From Campylobacterales bacterium (GTDB lineage Bacteria > Campylobacterota > Campylobacteria > Campylobacterales > QNZT01): a stretch of 64,000 nt of DNA. Positions 26,413 to 35,921 of the stretch are shown one piece after another (within the stretch, counting starts at the first letter, position 1; every line of letters starts with the position of its first letter). Under the pieces are notes generated by a model. That model searched no databases, was not told the origin of the DNA, and worked only from the letters and a program-made list of their open reading frames with translations. The stretch lies in assembly GCA_027023305.1 (NCBI GenBank), contig JALVVR010000047.1, positions 32,395-96,394 of the forward strand. The letters are read 5' to 3'. The position numbers and the translations under genes are program-made.

Positions 26413-26897
26413 ATCGTATGTCCTTTTTCTTTTAAGTAGTATGTTGTGGCGAACTCTTTAAAAAAGTTGTTTGCCTCTTTTGTGTTTATTATCTTATCTT
26501 CTGATCCTAAATAAACTTTTATATCTATATCTTTTAGTTTTTTATCCCATTTATAGTTTAGGAGTAGTTCAAGTTCTTCATATCGTCCTTCAAAAAAATA
26601 GTTTTCTAAATGGTTTTTGCATGGAAGTGAGGCATTAGTTAGAAAGTTTTTTATGTATTTTTCTTTGTTTTTCTTGAAGTGCAGAAGTTGTAATCTTTTG
26701 AATTTTTCATCTCTATCTAAAAAAAAGGCTGGGGAGAGTAGGGTTAGGGTATCTACTCTTTTTGTTGTGTTTAAACAGTACTCATAAGCCTTTATAGCAC
26801 CTAAACTAAATCCAGCTACTTCATACTCTGAGCTAGTTAGAAAGGAAGCAAAAAGTTCACTTTCACCACTAAGACAAAAACCACTAAAAAACTGCAT
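26400..26897 (-). CDS. bioV: pimeloyl-ACP methyl ester esterase BioV
   Basis: This short alpha/beta hydrolase of about 165 residues has the nucleophile elbow GFSLGAIKAYEY, a plausible acid in YLGSEDKIIN and a C-terminal histidine in EKGHTI. Its size and opening FSGFCLSGESELF match BioV of Helicobacter and relatives, which replaces BioH in biotin synthesis by freeing pimeloyl-ACP methyl ester. I use the ATG at 26897, which has AGAGG nine bases upstream, rather than the ATG at 26906. It overlaps the end of mtaB by 14 bases. Confidence 0.85.
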   Translation of the reverse strand: MQFFSGFCLSGESELFASFLTSSEYEVAGFSLGAIKAYEYCLNTTKRVDTLTLLSPAFFLDRDEKFKRLQLLHFKKNKEKYIKNFLTNASLPCKNHLENYFFEGRYEELELLLNYKWDKKLKDIDIKVYLGSEDKIINTKEANNFFKEFATTYYLKEKGHTICKP

Positions 26898-28116
26898 AGT
26901 TGCCATCCTCTTTTACCTCTATATCTTCTAGGTAAACCCAGCTTTTGTGGAGGTTGTCTTTTGAGGTTATCTTGACTTGGTTATAGTATTGGTCATAGCC
27001 TATGTTGTTTTCTTCTACTAATACTAAGAGATTTTTTGAGTGTTTTTTTCTAAACTCAAAGTTGTTCTGTTTTACTATCTCTTCTAAGATTTTAAGTCTT
27101 TGTTTTGCCTTGTCCCCTCTAACTTCTTCTTTTAAAGTGGTTGAGTGAGTGCCATCTCTTTTACTAAATGTAAATGCATGAAGATGAGTAAGTGGAAATT
27201 TCTTAAAGTTTATTAGTGCATCTTGCCATATCTCTTCACTCTCTCCAGGATGTCCTACTATATAGTCAGTTCCAAGGGCAAATCCTTTGTCTGCTATATA
27301 CTCAAAAAGTTCTAAATCTTTTTCTAAGTGGTTTCTTCTTCTCATGATTTGAAGCATTTTTTCATTTGTATGTTGTAGTGCTATATGTAAATGTTTTTCT
27401 AAAAACTCTTCACCTAAAAGCTCTTTAAATTCATCATCTATCTGTACTGGTTCTAGTGAGCCTAATCTTATCCTCTTTACACCTTTTATCTGTGATATTT
27501 TTTTTAGTAGTTTTGCTATGGATGAGTTTTTGTCTTTTCCATAACTTCCTATATTTGTTCCAGTTAGTACAAACTCTCCAAAGCCATTGTAGGCTAGTTT
27601 TTCTATCTGTTTTAAAAGTAGGCTCTCGTCTTGACTTCTTGCTTTTCCTCTAACACTAGGGATAATACAGTAGCTACAACTAAAATCACATCCCTCTTGG
27701 ATTTTTATGAAAGCTTTGGTTTTTGAGGAGAAATCTTGAACTATATCGGTGTCAAGTGAGGTTAAATCTCCTAGCTTAAAAAAAGGCTTTTGGCTCTTTA
27801 GAAGTTCATTAATATTTGATTTTTCACTGTGTCCTAATACTCCAAAAACTTTACCATCTCTTTGAAGCTCTTCTCCTTTACTGATAGCTCCACAACCAGC
27901 TAAGATGACTTTTTTGCCTGCTCTGTTTTGTTTTGAGATATATCCTCTAGCACTACCATCAGCAGAGTTTGTAACTGTGCATGAGTTTACTACTATGATG
28001 TCGGCTTCTTTTTCAGAGTTTACTAAGATAAAGTCTTTTAAGTTACTTGCCATGATAGCAGAATCATAAAGATTTGTTCTGCAACCAAATGTTTTAAGAA
28101 ATAGTTTTTTCACCAT
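26884..28116 (-). CDS. mtaB: tRNA t6A37 methylthiotransferase MtaB
   Basis: This protein of about 410 residues has the methylthiotransferase layout. The N-terminal UPF0004 domain includes LKTFGCRTNLYDS with the first cluster cysteine, VVNSCTVTNSAD and ILAGCGAIS. The radical-SAM motif is EGCDFSCSYCIIPSVRGKARS (CxxxCxxC). A TRAM-like C-terminal domain follows. TFGCRTN and the lack of MiaB-specific features point to MtaB, which makes ms2t6A at position 37 of tRNAs. The start is placed at ATG 28116, or GTG 28113, because AAAGGA precedes them; an upstream ATG at 28143 lies in the mscS-type gene. Confidence 0.92.
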   Translation of the reverse strand: MVKKLFLKTFGCRTNLYDSAIMASNLKDFILVNSEKEADIIVVNSCTVTNSADGSARGYISKQNRAGKKVILAGCGAISKGEELQRDGKVFGVLGHSEKSNINELLKSQKPFFKLGDLTSLDTDIVQDFSSKTKAFIKIQEGCDFSCSYCIIPSVRGKARSQDESLLLKQIEKLAYNGFGEFVLTGTNIGSYGKDKNSSIAKLLKKISQIKGVKRIRLGSLEPVQIDDEFKELLGEEFLEKHLHIALQHTNEKMLQIMRRRNHLEKDLELFEYIADKGFALGTDYIVGHPGESEEIWQDALINFKKFPLTHLHAFTFSKRDGTHSTTLKEEVRGDKAKQRLKILEEIVKQNNFEFRKKHSKNLLVLVEENNIGYDQYYNQVKITSKDNLHKSWVYLEDIEVKEDGNYAVF

Positions 28117-29683
28117 CTTCCTTTGGAGGCATGATAGGTACATTTTTATCTTTTTTGATATTTACAACTTGTGTATGGTAAGCTATATGTATGTCATCAT
28201 GTTCTTGTATCAAGTCTATTATCTCGGCACTTATGCTACTTCTTAAAGTCAAGGTTGCATAAGAATTTGTCATGTACCATGCAGCTATCTTAACTCCATA
28301 ATCTTCTATAAAAGTATAAACTCTAGGCTCTACATTTATATTTTTTAAGCTGTATTGGTTTCTTAGCATGTTTAACTGTTTTCTTGAAATCTCAGTATAA
28401 CCTTTTGAGTACTTTTTTACTATCTCTTTTATAAGTTTTTGAGCTTTTTGATAGTTTGAATCAAAAGTTAAAACTATATCTATCTCATCCCAAACGGTTT
28501 TTATCTTTCCGTGAGTATAGTTTGCCAAAACATCAGTAAAAATATAATTGTTAGGGATAAAAATCATCCTACCAGCTCTATGATTTATCATCAAAGTTGT
28601 ATAAGTGATATCCTCTAAGATAGTCATTCTTAAAAATGATATATCAACTATATCTCCAACAAAGCTCTTTCCTTGCCTTGTTACTTTCACTCTATCACCC
28701 ACATGAAAACTGCCACCAAAAACTATAACAGTCCAGCCAAGAAGGCTCATAAAAAGGTCTTTCATAGCGATTGCAATACCAGCAGAGGCAAAACCTATGA
28801 CTGTAACTAAGTAGCTAACATTTTCTAAAAATGAGAACAGAAGTATGATGACTATCAAAATAAGGTTTGTAAAGTTTATAAACTTATTTGCCATATAGTG
28901 TCGTTCATTGTCAGTGATAGTTTTTTTAACTATCATTTTGAATATAAAAGATAAAAAGATGATAAAAGCTATCATGATAGCTACATTTATTAGTTTGTTT
29001 ACTTGAATTTTTATATCATCAGTTACTTTTAGTTTATCATCACTTATCTTTTTTCTAAAAAGGGTAAAAGTAGCATCAGCTTGTTGGTAAGCTTTTTGAA
29101 AATCTTTTATATATAGGTTGAGTTTTTTTAACTCATTTTGAAGTTTTTGAGATGGTTGGATAGTATCAAGTTTTTTTAGAACAGATTTTTTTTGATTTAG
29201 TTTTATAAGCAGTTTGTTTAAAAGTTTTAGTTTGTTTTCATGAAGCTCAACAGCTGATTTTAAAACTTTTATGTATGAAAAAGCTTTCACTATGTCAAAT
29301 GGAGATTTTATCTGTGGGGACTTTGTTGCAATAGTAGGATTTAAGAGGTCATCAAAAGGGGAGTTTTTAAACTCACTCAAAAGGTGCATTTTGTTTTCAA
29401 GAGCTTTCTTTTGACTCTCTATATCATCTTGATTTTTTTTAGAGTGCTTTTTTTTCTTTAGATTGTCCAACTCGTTTTTAAACTTTAGATATAGATTGTG
29501 GTTTGTGTACTTTGTAAACCAGACATTTGAATCTAAGGATTTATTTATCTCTGTGAGTTTTTCATTTTGAAGTTTTATAATCTCACTTTGTTTTACTATG
29601 TCATTTGCATCAGATTCTTTTGTTTGGTTGTTTTGGGCAAATAAAAGTGAAAAAAATAGTAAAAAAAGTGCTAAAACTTTCAT
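28094..29683 (-). CDS. MscS-family mechanosensitive ion channel
   Basis: This 529-residue protein has a signal peptide (1-16, LFLLFFSLLFAQ), a long helical, Lys-rich periplasmic region (about 20-225), then membrane segments at about 228-250, 265-290 and 292-330. The last one is the pore helix with GFASAGIAIAMKDLFMSLLG. The cytoplasmic MscS beta domain follows (FGGSFHVGDRVKV, GDIVDISFLRMTIL, FIPNNYIFTDVLANYT). These channels release osmolytes on hypo-osmotic shock. It overlaps the mtaB start and begins four bases inside aroB's end, so it is part of the same operon. Confidence 0.92.
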   Translation of the reverse strand: MKVLALFLLFFSLLFAQNNQTKESDANDIVKQSEIIKLQNEKLTEINKSLDSNVWFTKYTNHNLYLKFKNELDNLKKKKHSKKNQDDIESQKKALENKMHLLSEFKNSPFDDLLNPTIATKSPQIKSPFDIVKAFSYIKVLKSAVELHENKLKLLNKLLIKLNQKKSVLKKLDTIQPSQKLQNELKKLNLYIKDFQKAYQQADATFTLFRKKISDDKLKVTDDIKIQVNKLINVAIMIAFIIFLSFIFKMIVKKTITDNERHYMANKFINFTNLILIVIILLFSFLENVSYLVTVIGFASAGIAIAMKDLFMSLLGWTVIVFGGSFHVGDRVKVTRQGKSFVGDIVDISFLRMTILEDITYTTLMINHRAGRMIFIPNNYIFTDVLANYTHGKIKTVWDEIDIVLTFDSNYQKAQKLIKEIVKKYSKGYTEISRKQLNMLRNQYSLKNINVEPRVYTFIEDYGVKIAAWYMTNSYATLTLRSSISAEIIDLIQEHDDIHIAYHTQVVNIKKDKNVPIMPPKEDGEKTIS

Positions 29684-30723
29684 ACAAACTCTCTTAAAGT
29701 ATCTAATACAACTTCTTTATCTATATCTTTTTTTATCTCATATCCACCAATCCCTTTTGGCAAGATAAAAGTGATAGAGTCACTTCTAGTTTTTTTATCT
29801 AAAAAGAAGTCATTATAAAAACTATCTATATCTTTTATTTTATAAGTTGTTGGAATATCGTAGCTTTCAAGTAACTCTTTTATTTGTGTTGCTTCACTTT
29901 GATTTAAAAGTCCTAACTTTTGTGATAAAGTATTTGCCATAACGATACCTATACCAACTGCTTCTCCATGAAGATATGTTTTAAAGTTAGTTTCATGTTC
30001 TATAACATGAGCGAAAGTGTGTCCATAGTTTAAAACTGCTCTTATGCCATTTTCTTTTTCATCTAACTCTACTACTTTTGCTTTTGTTTTTACACTAAGC
30101 TCTATCGCTTTTTCTAAGTTTTTATCTCTATGTAAAGAGTTATTTGTTAAAAATCTAAAAAACTCTTTATCAAAAGTAACTGCCATTTTTACTATCTCAG
30201 CAACTCCAGCTCCAAATTCTCTTAAAGGCAGAGTTTTTAGAAAAGAGGTTTCTATATAAACAGCTTTTGGTTGATAAAAAGCTCCAACTAAGTTTTTTCC
30301 ATAAGAGTTATTTATGCCTGTTTTTCCACCAACACTTGCATCTACTTGGGAGAGTAGGGTGGTTGGGATTTGGATGAAGTTTATGCCTCTTTGATATATC
30401 GAAGCTAAGAAACCAGTCATATCTCCTATCACTCCACCACCTAAAGCTATAAGAGTTGAGCTTCTATCAAACTTGTGATTAAAAAGATTATCAAGCATGT
30501 CATCTATGCTTTTTTGATTTTTATACTCCTCTCCATCAGGAACTGTGATGATATAAAGTTCTTTTGCTTTAATGCATGAAAGAAGTGTTGAGAGGTGAAG
30601 TCCAGCTACTTTTGGGTTTGTGATGATAGCCACTTTAGTGTTTATAGAGATATTTTCAAGTTCATTTATAAAGATTTTATAATCATTTGAAGCTTTATTT
30701 GAAAAATTTATATCTACTATCAT
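29680..30723 (-). CDS. aroB: 3-dehydroquinate synthase
   Basis: This 347-residue protein has the AroB NAD-binding and metal-site stretches: TVPDGEEYKNQKSIDDML, LIALGGGVIGDMTGFLAS (about 91-108), FIQIPTTLLSQVDASVGGKTG, GAGVAEIVKMA, RAVLNYGHTFAHVIE with a zinc histidine, and LHGEAVGIG with another. AroB makes the first ring of the shikimate pathway; aroQ is elsewhere in the window. It is the first gene of the minus-strand run ending at argB and lies 36 bases from the envC-like gene. Confidence 0.96.
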   Translation of the reverse strand: MIVDINFSNKASNDYKIFINELENISINTKVAIITNPKVAGLHLSTLLSCIKAKELYIITVPDGEEYKNQKSIDDMLDNLFNHKFDRSSTLIALGGGVIGDMTGFLASIYQRGINFIQIPTTLLSQVDASVGGKTGINNSYGKNLVGAFYQPKAVYIETSFLKTLPLREFGAGVAEIVKMAVTFDKEFFRFLTNNSLHRDKNLEKAIELSVKTKAKVVELDEKENGIRAVLNYGHTFAHVIEHETNFKTYLHGEAVGIGIVMANTLSQKLGLLNQSEATQIKELLESYDIPTTYKIKDIDSFYNDFFLDKKTRSDSITFILPKGIGGYEIKKDIDKEVVLDTLREFV

Positions 30724-30759
30724 GATAACCCCTTATTTGTTTCTTAATTATAACATAAA

Positions 30760-31947
30760 TTATCTGATTAATCTAAGAGGATTTATATTTGTATTGTTTT
30801 TAGTTACTTCAAAATATAGTTCATCTTTTACTTTTCCTAAGATGTAACCTTTTTTTATGTAGTTTCCTTTTTTTATAGTTGGTGCGATGGATGAGAGCTT
30901 TGCATATAGAGTATGAAGTCCGTTTTTGTTTTGGACTATTACTATGTTTCCTATTGGTGGGGTGTTTGTTATACTTATAACTTTTCCATCAAGGATATTT
31001 ATAACATTTTTACTTCCTAGTGGTTTTAAAACTACATTTGGATTAAACATCTTGATTTTATAGTTTGGATCAGTAAATGAGCCAAATTTTCTTACTACTT
31101 TGTATCTTTTAAAAGGAGCTATTGTTTTACTTCCTCTATACTTTGCAACTGGAGCTGTATTGTATGAGTTTCCTACTCTTCTAACTTCTACTTCATCTTG
31201 TGCATTACTAGTGATTTTAATAGAATTTTTTCTATCATTTTCTTCTTTTATAATGTTAAGTTTTTTAAGAAGAGATGTTAGTTGTCTGTTTTGTTTTCTT
31301 ACAAGTTGTAGTTTTTTTAAATACCTTTTCTTTTCATTTTCTAGTTTAGAGAGTGTATTTTTTTTTAAACTTTCATATTTTTTTAATTGATTTTTTTTGC
31401 TTAACAAAGATGCAACTTTTGAGTTTAGTTTGTCATACTCACTTTTTGCATAGGCTAAGTCAAGTTTTAAAGAAAGGGATTTTAGTTTTGTTTTGTTGAA
31501 CTTATCTTTCAAAACTTTTGAGTAAGCTTTGTTTATATATGAGTTTATCAAATCATATATATTTGTGTTAAAAGAGTTTGATTGTTTTATGATGTTAAAC
31601 TTTATCTCTTTAGATAGTATTTCTACTAGTTTTTTGTTTACTTTGGTTCTTTTTGAGTTTAGTGAAGAGATGATTTTGCTTATCTTGTTTAGTTTTCTTT
31701 TTGCTTCAATGGACTTAGATTTTGAGTTTTTTATGTCATCTGATAACTCTTTGATGGAAACTCTTATCTTATCAACTCCTTTTTTATAGGTAGTGATTTT
31801 GCTAGAAATATCTTCTAATGAGTTTAGTATCTTTTTTTCTTTTTTTGTATTTGTAGTTAAGTTTTGTTTTGTGTTTTTTATCTTTGAGTTTGTGTTTGCA
31901 AGAAGAGAAAAAGTAAAAAATACAACTATAAAGAAGAACTTTTTCAA
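30760..31947 (-). CDS. EnvC-like murein hydrolase activator with degenerate LytM domain
   Basis: This 395-residue protein has a signal peptide (1-17, FFIVVFFTFSLLA), a long Lys/Ser-rich coiled coil (about 20-245) and a C-terminal LytM/M23 fold (about 270-395: APFKRYKVVRKFGSF, GNIVIVQNKNGLHTLYAKLS, GYILGKVKDELYFEV). Catalytic LytM enzymes have zinc ligands in HxxxYxHL and HxHFEV; here those positions read YAKL and LYFEV, so zinc binding is lost. EnvC also has an inactive LytM and activates amidases under FtsEX control. Immediate linkage to ftsX and ftsE (overlap of four bases) supports that role. Confidence 0.88.
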   Translation of the reverse strand: MKKFFFIVVFFTFSLLANTNSKIKNTKQNLTTNTKKEKKILNSLEDISSKITTYKKGVDKIRVSIKELSDDIKNSKSKSIEAKRKLNKISKIISSLNSKRTKVNKKLVEILSKEIKFNIIKQSNSFNTNIYDLINSYINKAYSKVLKDKFNKTKLKSLSLKLDLAYAKSEYDKLNSKVASLLSKKNQLKKYESLKKNTLSKLENEKKRYLKKLQLVRKQNRQLTSLLKKLNIIKEENDRKNSIKITSNAQDEVEVRRVGNSYNTAPVAKYRGSKTIAPFKRYKVVRKFGSFTDPNYKIKMFNPNVVLKPLGSKNVINILDGKVISITNTPPIGNIVIVQNKNGLHTLYAKLSSIAPTIKKGNYIKKGYILGKVKDELYFEVTKNNTNINPLRLIR

Positions 31948-32759
31948 CTAGCACTCTCCTGCCTGAAGATGGTTACAGAAACAGCTATGATAGATAAAGT
32001 TATACTTAAAAGAAGTAAACTAAGGGTGTCAGTAAAAAAGTGGAAGTTTCTAAGCTCTATCCCTATATCTTTTTGTACTTGTGCAAAATTTGCTAAATAT
32101 GGTAGATATAGATAAACTATACTAACTATCAAAGTAGCTATGATTGAGTCTATAATAACTAGCTTATAAAGAGCAGCACTTTTTAACCAATAAGGTGCTC
32201 CAAAAAGTTCCATGATATACATACGATTGTTATGCTCATAAGTCCAAATCTCCATCTGTTTTGCTATCAAAAGTATAGAGATGATAAAGATAAAAACTGT
32301 AAATACAAAAGATGCACCCTTTGAAAGAAGCAAAAATTGATGGAGTTTTTCAAAGCTTTTTTTGTATGTTTCTACTTTAGTGATGCCATTTAAGCTTAAA
32401 AGTTTTGTTTTTATCACTTTTAACTCATCAGTTGATGGGAGTTTTTTTAGTGAGATTTTGTAAAACTCAGGCAGGGATTCTCTTAGATATGTAAGATTTT
32501 CTTTTGAGATTTTATCATTTGAGAGTTTTTTTATGTATATAGATTTATCAATATGAGTTAGCAAATTTATATCTTCATACTCTTTTTTCAACTCTTTAAG
32601 GGATAAAACTCTATCTGAAACTATGACAATAGAGTAGTCATTTATAAGTTTTTGTTCATACTGACTTACACTTCTATCAACCATCTTTGAAAACTGAAAT
32701 GAAAACAGAAGTATAAAAAGTGGTAGTAAAAATGATAGATGATTTTTAAGAGATTTCAT
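31944..32759 (-). CDS. ftsX: cell division protein FtsX
   Basis: This 271-residue protein has four transmembrane segments at about 8-24, 150-172, 193-220 and 240-262, with a periplasmic loop between the first two, the FtsX topology. The short protein (many FtsX are 300-350 residues) lacks much of the N-terminal cytoplasmic tail. FtsX relays FtsE ATP hydrolysis to periplasmic amidase activators such as EnvC. It overlaps ftsE upstream by 14 bases and the envC-like gene downstream by four bases. Confidence 0.9.
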   Translation of the reverse strand: MKSLKNHLSFLLPLFILLFSFQFSKMVDRSVSQYEQKLINDYSIVIVSDRVLSLKELKKEYEDINLLTHIDKSIYIKKLSNDKISKENLTYLRESLPEFYKISLKKLPSTDELKVIKTKLLSLNGITKVETYKKSFEKLHQFLLLSKGASFVFTVFIFIISILLIAKQMEIWTYEHNNRMYIMELFGAPYWLKSAALYKLVIIDSIIATLIVSIVYLYLPYLANFAQVQKDIGIELRNFHFFTDTLSLLLLSITLSIIAVSVTIFRQESAS

Positions 32760-33423
32760 GCATACTTCCTGAATCTAGATAATATTGTTTATAGTCGATT
32801 GCTATATTTGATGGTATCTTGTGAGTTACTACTATGATTGTACTTCCTATATGCTCTTTTACATTTTTTAAAAGATTCCAGATGACATTTGATGAGTATT
32901 CATCCAAGTTTCCTGTGGGTTCATCAGCTACGATTAGTTTTGGATTGTGAGCTAATGCTCTTGCCATCGCTACTCTTTGTTGTTCTCCACCACTTAGTTC
33001 CATTGGGAAAGAGGAGGCTTTATGTGATAGTTTTACATGAGTTAGCAGTTTCTTTGCTTGATGAGTGCATATCTCTTTTGAGTAACCAGCTATGATGAGT
33101 GGAAGCATGACATTTTTTTCTACGGTCCACTCGTTGATGAGTTTAAAGTCTTGGAAAATAACACCTATATGTCGTCTTAAAAGTGATATGTTTGATTTTG
33201 AAATATTTTTCATGCCAAATCCACTTACATTTATTTCTCCAGCACCTATTGGTATATCTCCATAGATTGATTTTAAAAAAGTTGACTTTCCACTTCCACT
33301 TTTACCTGTTAAAAAGATAAATTCACCTTTTTGTACTTCTAAGTTTATATTTTTTAGTATTGGCTCTTTTTGGTTGTAAAAAAGTGTTAAGTTTGTAGCT
33401 TTTACTACTGTGTTAGTGGACAT
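32746..33423 (-). CDS. ftsE: cell division ATP-binding protein FtsE
   Basis: This 225-residue ABC ATPase has Walker A TGKSGSGKSTFLKS (about 39-52), Q-loop GVIFQDFKLI, signature LSGGEQQRVAMARAL, Walker B KLIVADEPTGNLD and an H-loop in VVTHK. With FtsX it forms the complex that controls septal peptidoglycan hydrolysis. It lies two bases after trmB and overlaps ftsX, matching the Campylobacter order trmB-ftsE-ftsX-envC. Confidence 0.94.
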   Translation of the reverse strand: MSTNTVVKATNLTLFYNQKEPILKNINLEVQKGEFIFLTGKSGSGKSTFLKSIYGDIPIGAGEINVSGFGMKNISKSNISLLRRHIGVIFQDFKLINEWTVEKNVMLPLIIAGYSKEICTHQAKKLLTHVKLSHKASSFPMELSGGEQQRVAMARALAHNPKLIVADEPTGNLDEYSSNVIWNLLKNVKEHIGSTIIVVTHKIPSNIAIDYKQYYLDSGSMHEIS

Positions 33424-33424
33424 T

Positions 33425-34606
33425 CTATACCTTTTTTATATGTTTGATTAAAGATGCATGAGCATCAAAGTTATCTTTAGTTGGTAATATATTATTGGAA
33501 AAGTATTGTACATTTTTATCTTTAAATATAATATATTTATGTTCACTTTTTTCATAAGAGCCTAGAGTTACTTTTAGCACTCCCTCGTAATCATTAATTT
33601 TTAGGATATTTTCAAAGTTTATAAAGAAGTTTTCACCTCTTATACACTCTGTTTTAAAGTTTTTTAAAAGAGTTGGAAAAAGGTTATATAACTCTTTATC
33701 AAACTCTATTTTTAGAGATTTTTTCTCTTTTTGTTTTGGAGTAGTATTTGTAAGTATGACATCATGAATATTTTTTTCTTGTTTTTTCCATCTATCTTCA
33801 TATTTGCTACTTATATCAAGAGAGAAATTTTTTCTAACTTTGAGATCATATGTGTTAAATGAGTTGATAATCTCTAGGGCATACTCATAATAGTTTTGAG
33901 AATCTGTTCTAAGCTCAAATGTTCCATCTTTTTGTAAAACACTAAAACACTCATCTATAAATCTTTTACTTATAACTCTTCTATGAGGTTTTTTATCCCA
34001 AGGAACTGGAAAATGCAAAAAGATAGTTTTTACACTTTGGCTAGGGAGTAGTTCTAAAAAAATTCTTGCATCATAGTCTAGGATTAAGATATTATCAATA
34101 CCCTGAAGTTTGCACTGTTTTATAACTTGTTCGATTGAGGGTTTGTGTATCTCTATACCTATATGTAAAATATCAGGATTTTTTTTAGCTTGATATATAA
34201 GATGTCTTCCACTTCCAAATCCTATCTCGATAGCTATCGGACTTTTAGGTTTAAACTCATCTACAAAGTAATCTATCTTTTTTAAAAATTGGCTTGATTT
34301 ATCTAAGTGCATAGATGACTTTTTACTCTCTATGTTTGAGTATGTAAGATCTAAATTTAGAGTAGTTGCTAAGATATTTAAAGCTTTTTGGATTATAAAA
34401 ACAGGAGAAAAACGAGTTAGTTTTTCAGCTTTTATCAGGTAATCACTATCTCTTTTTATAACTTCTATAAAAAACTCTCGTTTTTCATGACTTACTTTTA
34501 TGAGAGATCTTCCTTTGTTCTCTAAAGTAGCAAACTCAAACTCATATCCATCTTTGAAAAATGGATATGAGGGGTGAGAAAAGTTTTTTGTTTGGATATT
34601 TGGCAT
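33425..34606 (-). CDS. trmB: tRNA (guanine-N7-)-methyltransferase TrmB, long form
   Basis: At 393 residues this is the long TrmB of Campylobacterota. A unique N-terminal domain (about 1-115) precedes the class I methyltransferase core with AIEIGFGSGRHLIYQAKKNP (about 135-155), HIGIEIHKPSIEQV, TIFLHFPVPWDKKPHRR (catalytic region) and SKRFIDECFSVLQKDG. A C-terminal extension (about 285-393) is not found in the short enzymes. TrmB makes m7G46 in tRNA. It is one base after the fibronectin-type lipoprotein gene on the same strand. Confidence 0.93.
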   Translation of the reverse strand: MPNIQTKNFSHPSYPFFKDGYEFEFATLENKGRSLIKVSHEKREFFIEVIKRDSDYLIKAEKLTRFSPVFIIQKALNILATTLNLDLTYSNIESKKSSMHLDKSSQFLKKIDYFVDEFKPKSPIAIEIGFGSGRHLIYQAKKNPDILHIGIEIHKPSIEQVIKQCKLQGIDNILILDYDARIFLELLPSQSVKTIFLHFPVPWDKKPHRRVISKRFIDECFSVLQKDGTFELRTDSQNYYEYALEIINSFNTYDLKVRKNFSLDISSKYEDRWKKQEKNIHDVILTNTTPKQKEKKSLKIEFDKELYNLFPTLLKNFKTECIRGENFFINFENILKINDYEGVLKVTLGSYEKSEHKYIIFKDKNVQYFSNNILPTKDNFDAHASLIKHIKKV

Positions 34607-34607
34607 T

Positions 34608-35921
34608 CTATCTTATCTCTATGGAGATTTCACGAGATGGTTTTGTTGGGATTCCATCATTGTCAATACCTATGACTCTATATTTATAAGTTCTTTTTAG
34701 TTGTATATCGTTATCAACAAACTGTGTTGAAGTAATATCGGTGTAATTTAAAGTTTTTGGGATAAAAAACTTTGAGTAATATCTTTTTACAACTTCATAT
34801 TTTCTTATGTTTCTACTCATAGGTTCCCATCTTATGATAACTCTTCCATCAACTAGCTTGTATTCGATAATTTTGGGAGCCATAGAAGATGCTTTTGTAT
34901 TTGCCATAACAGCTTTTGGATATAAAGGTGATTCTAATCCAAAATTATCAACAGCAGTTACTTTATAGTAAACTTTTCTACCATCATGAGGAATATTATC
35001 TATGAAATACTTTTTTGAAGTTGAGGCATGTTTGATAAATAGTTTATCTCTAAACAGACTTGTATAAATATTGTACTTTACTATATATCTTGACTTATCC
35101 TCAAGGTTAGGGTCTATCCATGAGAGTTGGATTTTTCTTGGAAGATTACTTCTAACCATCACATCTTTTATCACTAAAGGTGTTCTCTTTGTATATCCGT
35201 AAGCTATGTTTGAATATGGAGTTTTTACACCATCATATGTAACACCATAAAATCTATAGTAGTATGCATCACCATTTTTAAGTCTAGTATCTATGTACTG
35301 AGTTTGAAGGGATTTGTAAATAGTTTCTAAATCCTCCCATTTTACTTTGTCTTTGCTTCTTTGGATTTGGTAGTATTTTATAAGTTTGTATTGAGAATAT
35401 AGCTTCCAGTTCAGTTTAGTTTTTTGAATATAGTTTTTACTAGCTACTAAAGAGGATGGTGCTGGTAGTGTATATTTTGTTGCTACACTTAGTGCAGGAG
35501 AGGCAATAGATACTCTTTTATCTTTTGTATAAGCAGATATTTTGTATTTGTAGAGTTTATTTGGTTTTAGATTCTTATCAACATAATTTGTTGCATAAAC
35601 ATCTGGAATAGTTTCAATAAGTATATATCTTCCACTATGTTCAGAATATCTAAAAATCCTATAACCAGCTGTATTTGAATCTGGTTGATAACTCCAATGA
35701 AGAGCAATTTCCGTCATGGAAGGTGTTGCAGAGATTTTAGTAGGTGTTTTAACAGATGGGTCAACTTTTAAGTCATTTAAAAATGGTATTTTTATATCTC
35801 TAAGACTTTTTATAGCTTTATCACTTGAAGTTCTGTATTTGCTAAAGTCGATTCTTTTTGTTGAACAGCCACTAAGAAGTAGTAAACTTATTAAGGATAA
35901 AATCGCTAGATAGTTTTTCAT
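34608..35921 (-). CDS. fibronectin type III-domain lipoprotein, FlpA-like
   Basis: This protein of about 437 residues starts at ATG 35921 with a lipoprotein signal ending LISLLLLSGCSTKR (lipid cysteine about 18). Tandem fibronectin type III domains follow, marked by repeats such as ALHWSYQPDSNTAGYRIFRYSE, KLNWKLYSQYKLIKYYQIQRS and VIRWEPMSRNIRKYEVVKR (each a landmark only), each ending in a Y-x-Y-R/K-I/V strand. Its position between trmB and the pseudouridine synthase matches FlpA of Campylobacter jejuni, a fibronectin-binding surface adhesin. In a possibly free-living bacterium the ligand may differ. It overlaps the upstream gene by 50 bases. Confidence 0.85.
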   Translation of the reverse strand: MKNYLAILSLISLLLLSGCSTKRIDFSKYRTSSDKAIKSLRDIKIPFLNDLKVDPSVKTPTKISATPSMTEIALHWSYQPDSNTAGYRIFRYSEHSGRYILIETIPDVYATNYVDKNLKPNKLYKYKISAYTKDKRVSIASPALSVATKYTLPAPSSLVASKNYIQKTKLNWKLYSQYKLIKYYQIQRSKDKVKWEDLETIYKSLQTQYIDTRLKNGDAYYYRFYGVTYDGVKTPYSNIAYGYTKRTPLVIKDVMVRSNLPRKIQLSWIDPNLEDKSRYIVKYNIYTSLFRDKLFIKHASTSKKYFIDNIPHDGRKVYYKVTAVDNFGLESPLYPKAVMANTKASSMAPKIIEYKLVDGRVIIRWEPMSRNIRKYEVVKRYYSKFFIPKTLNYTDITSTQFVDNDIQLKRTYKYRVIGIDNDGIPTKPSREISIEIR

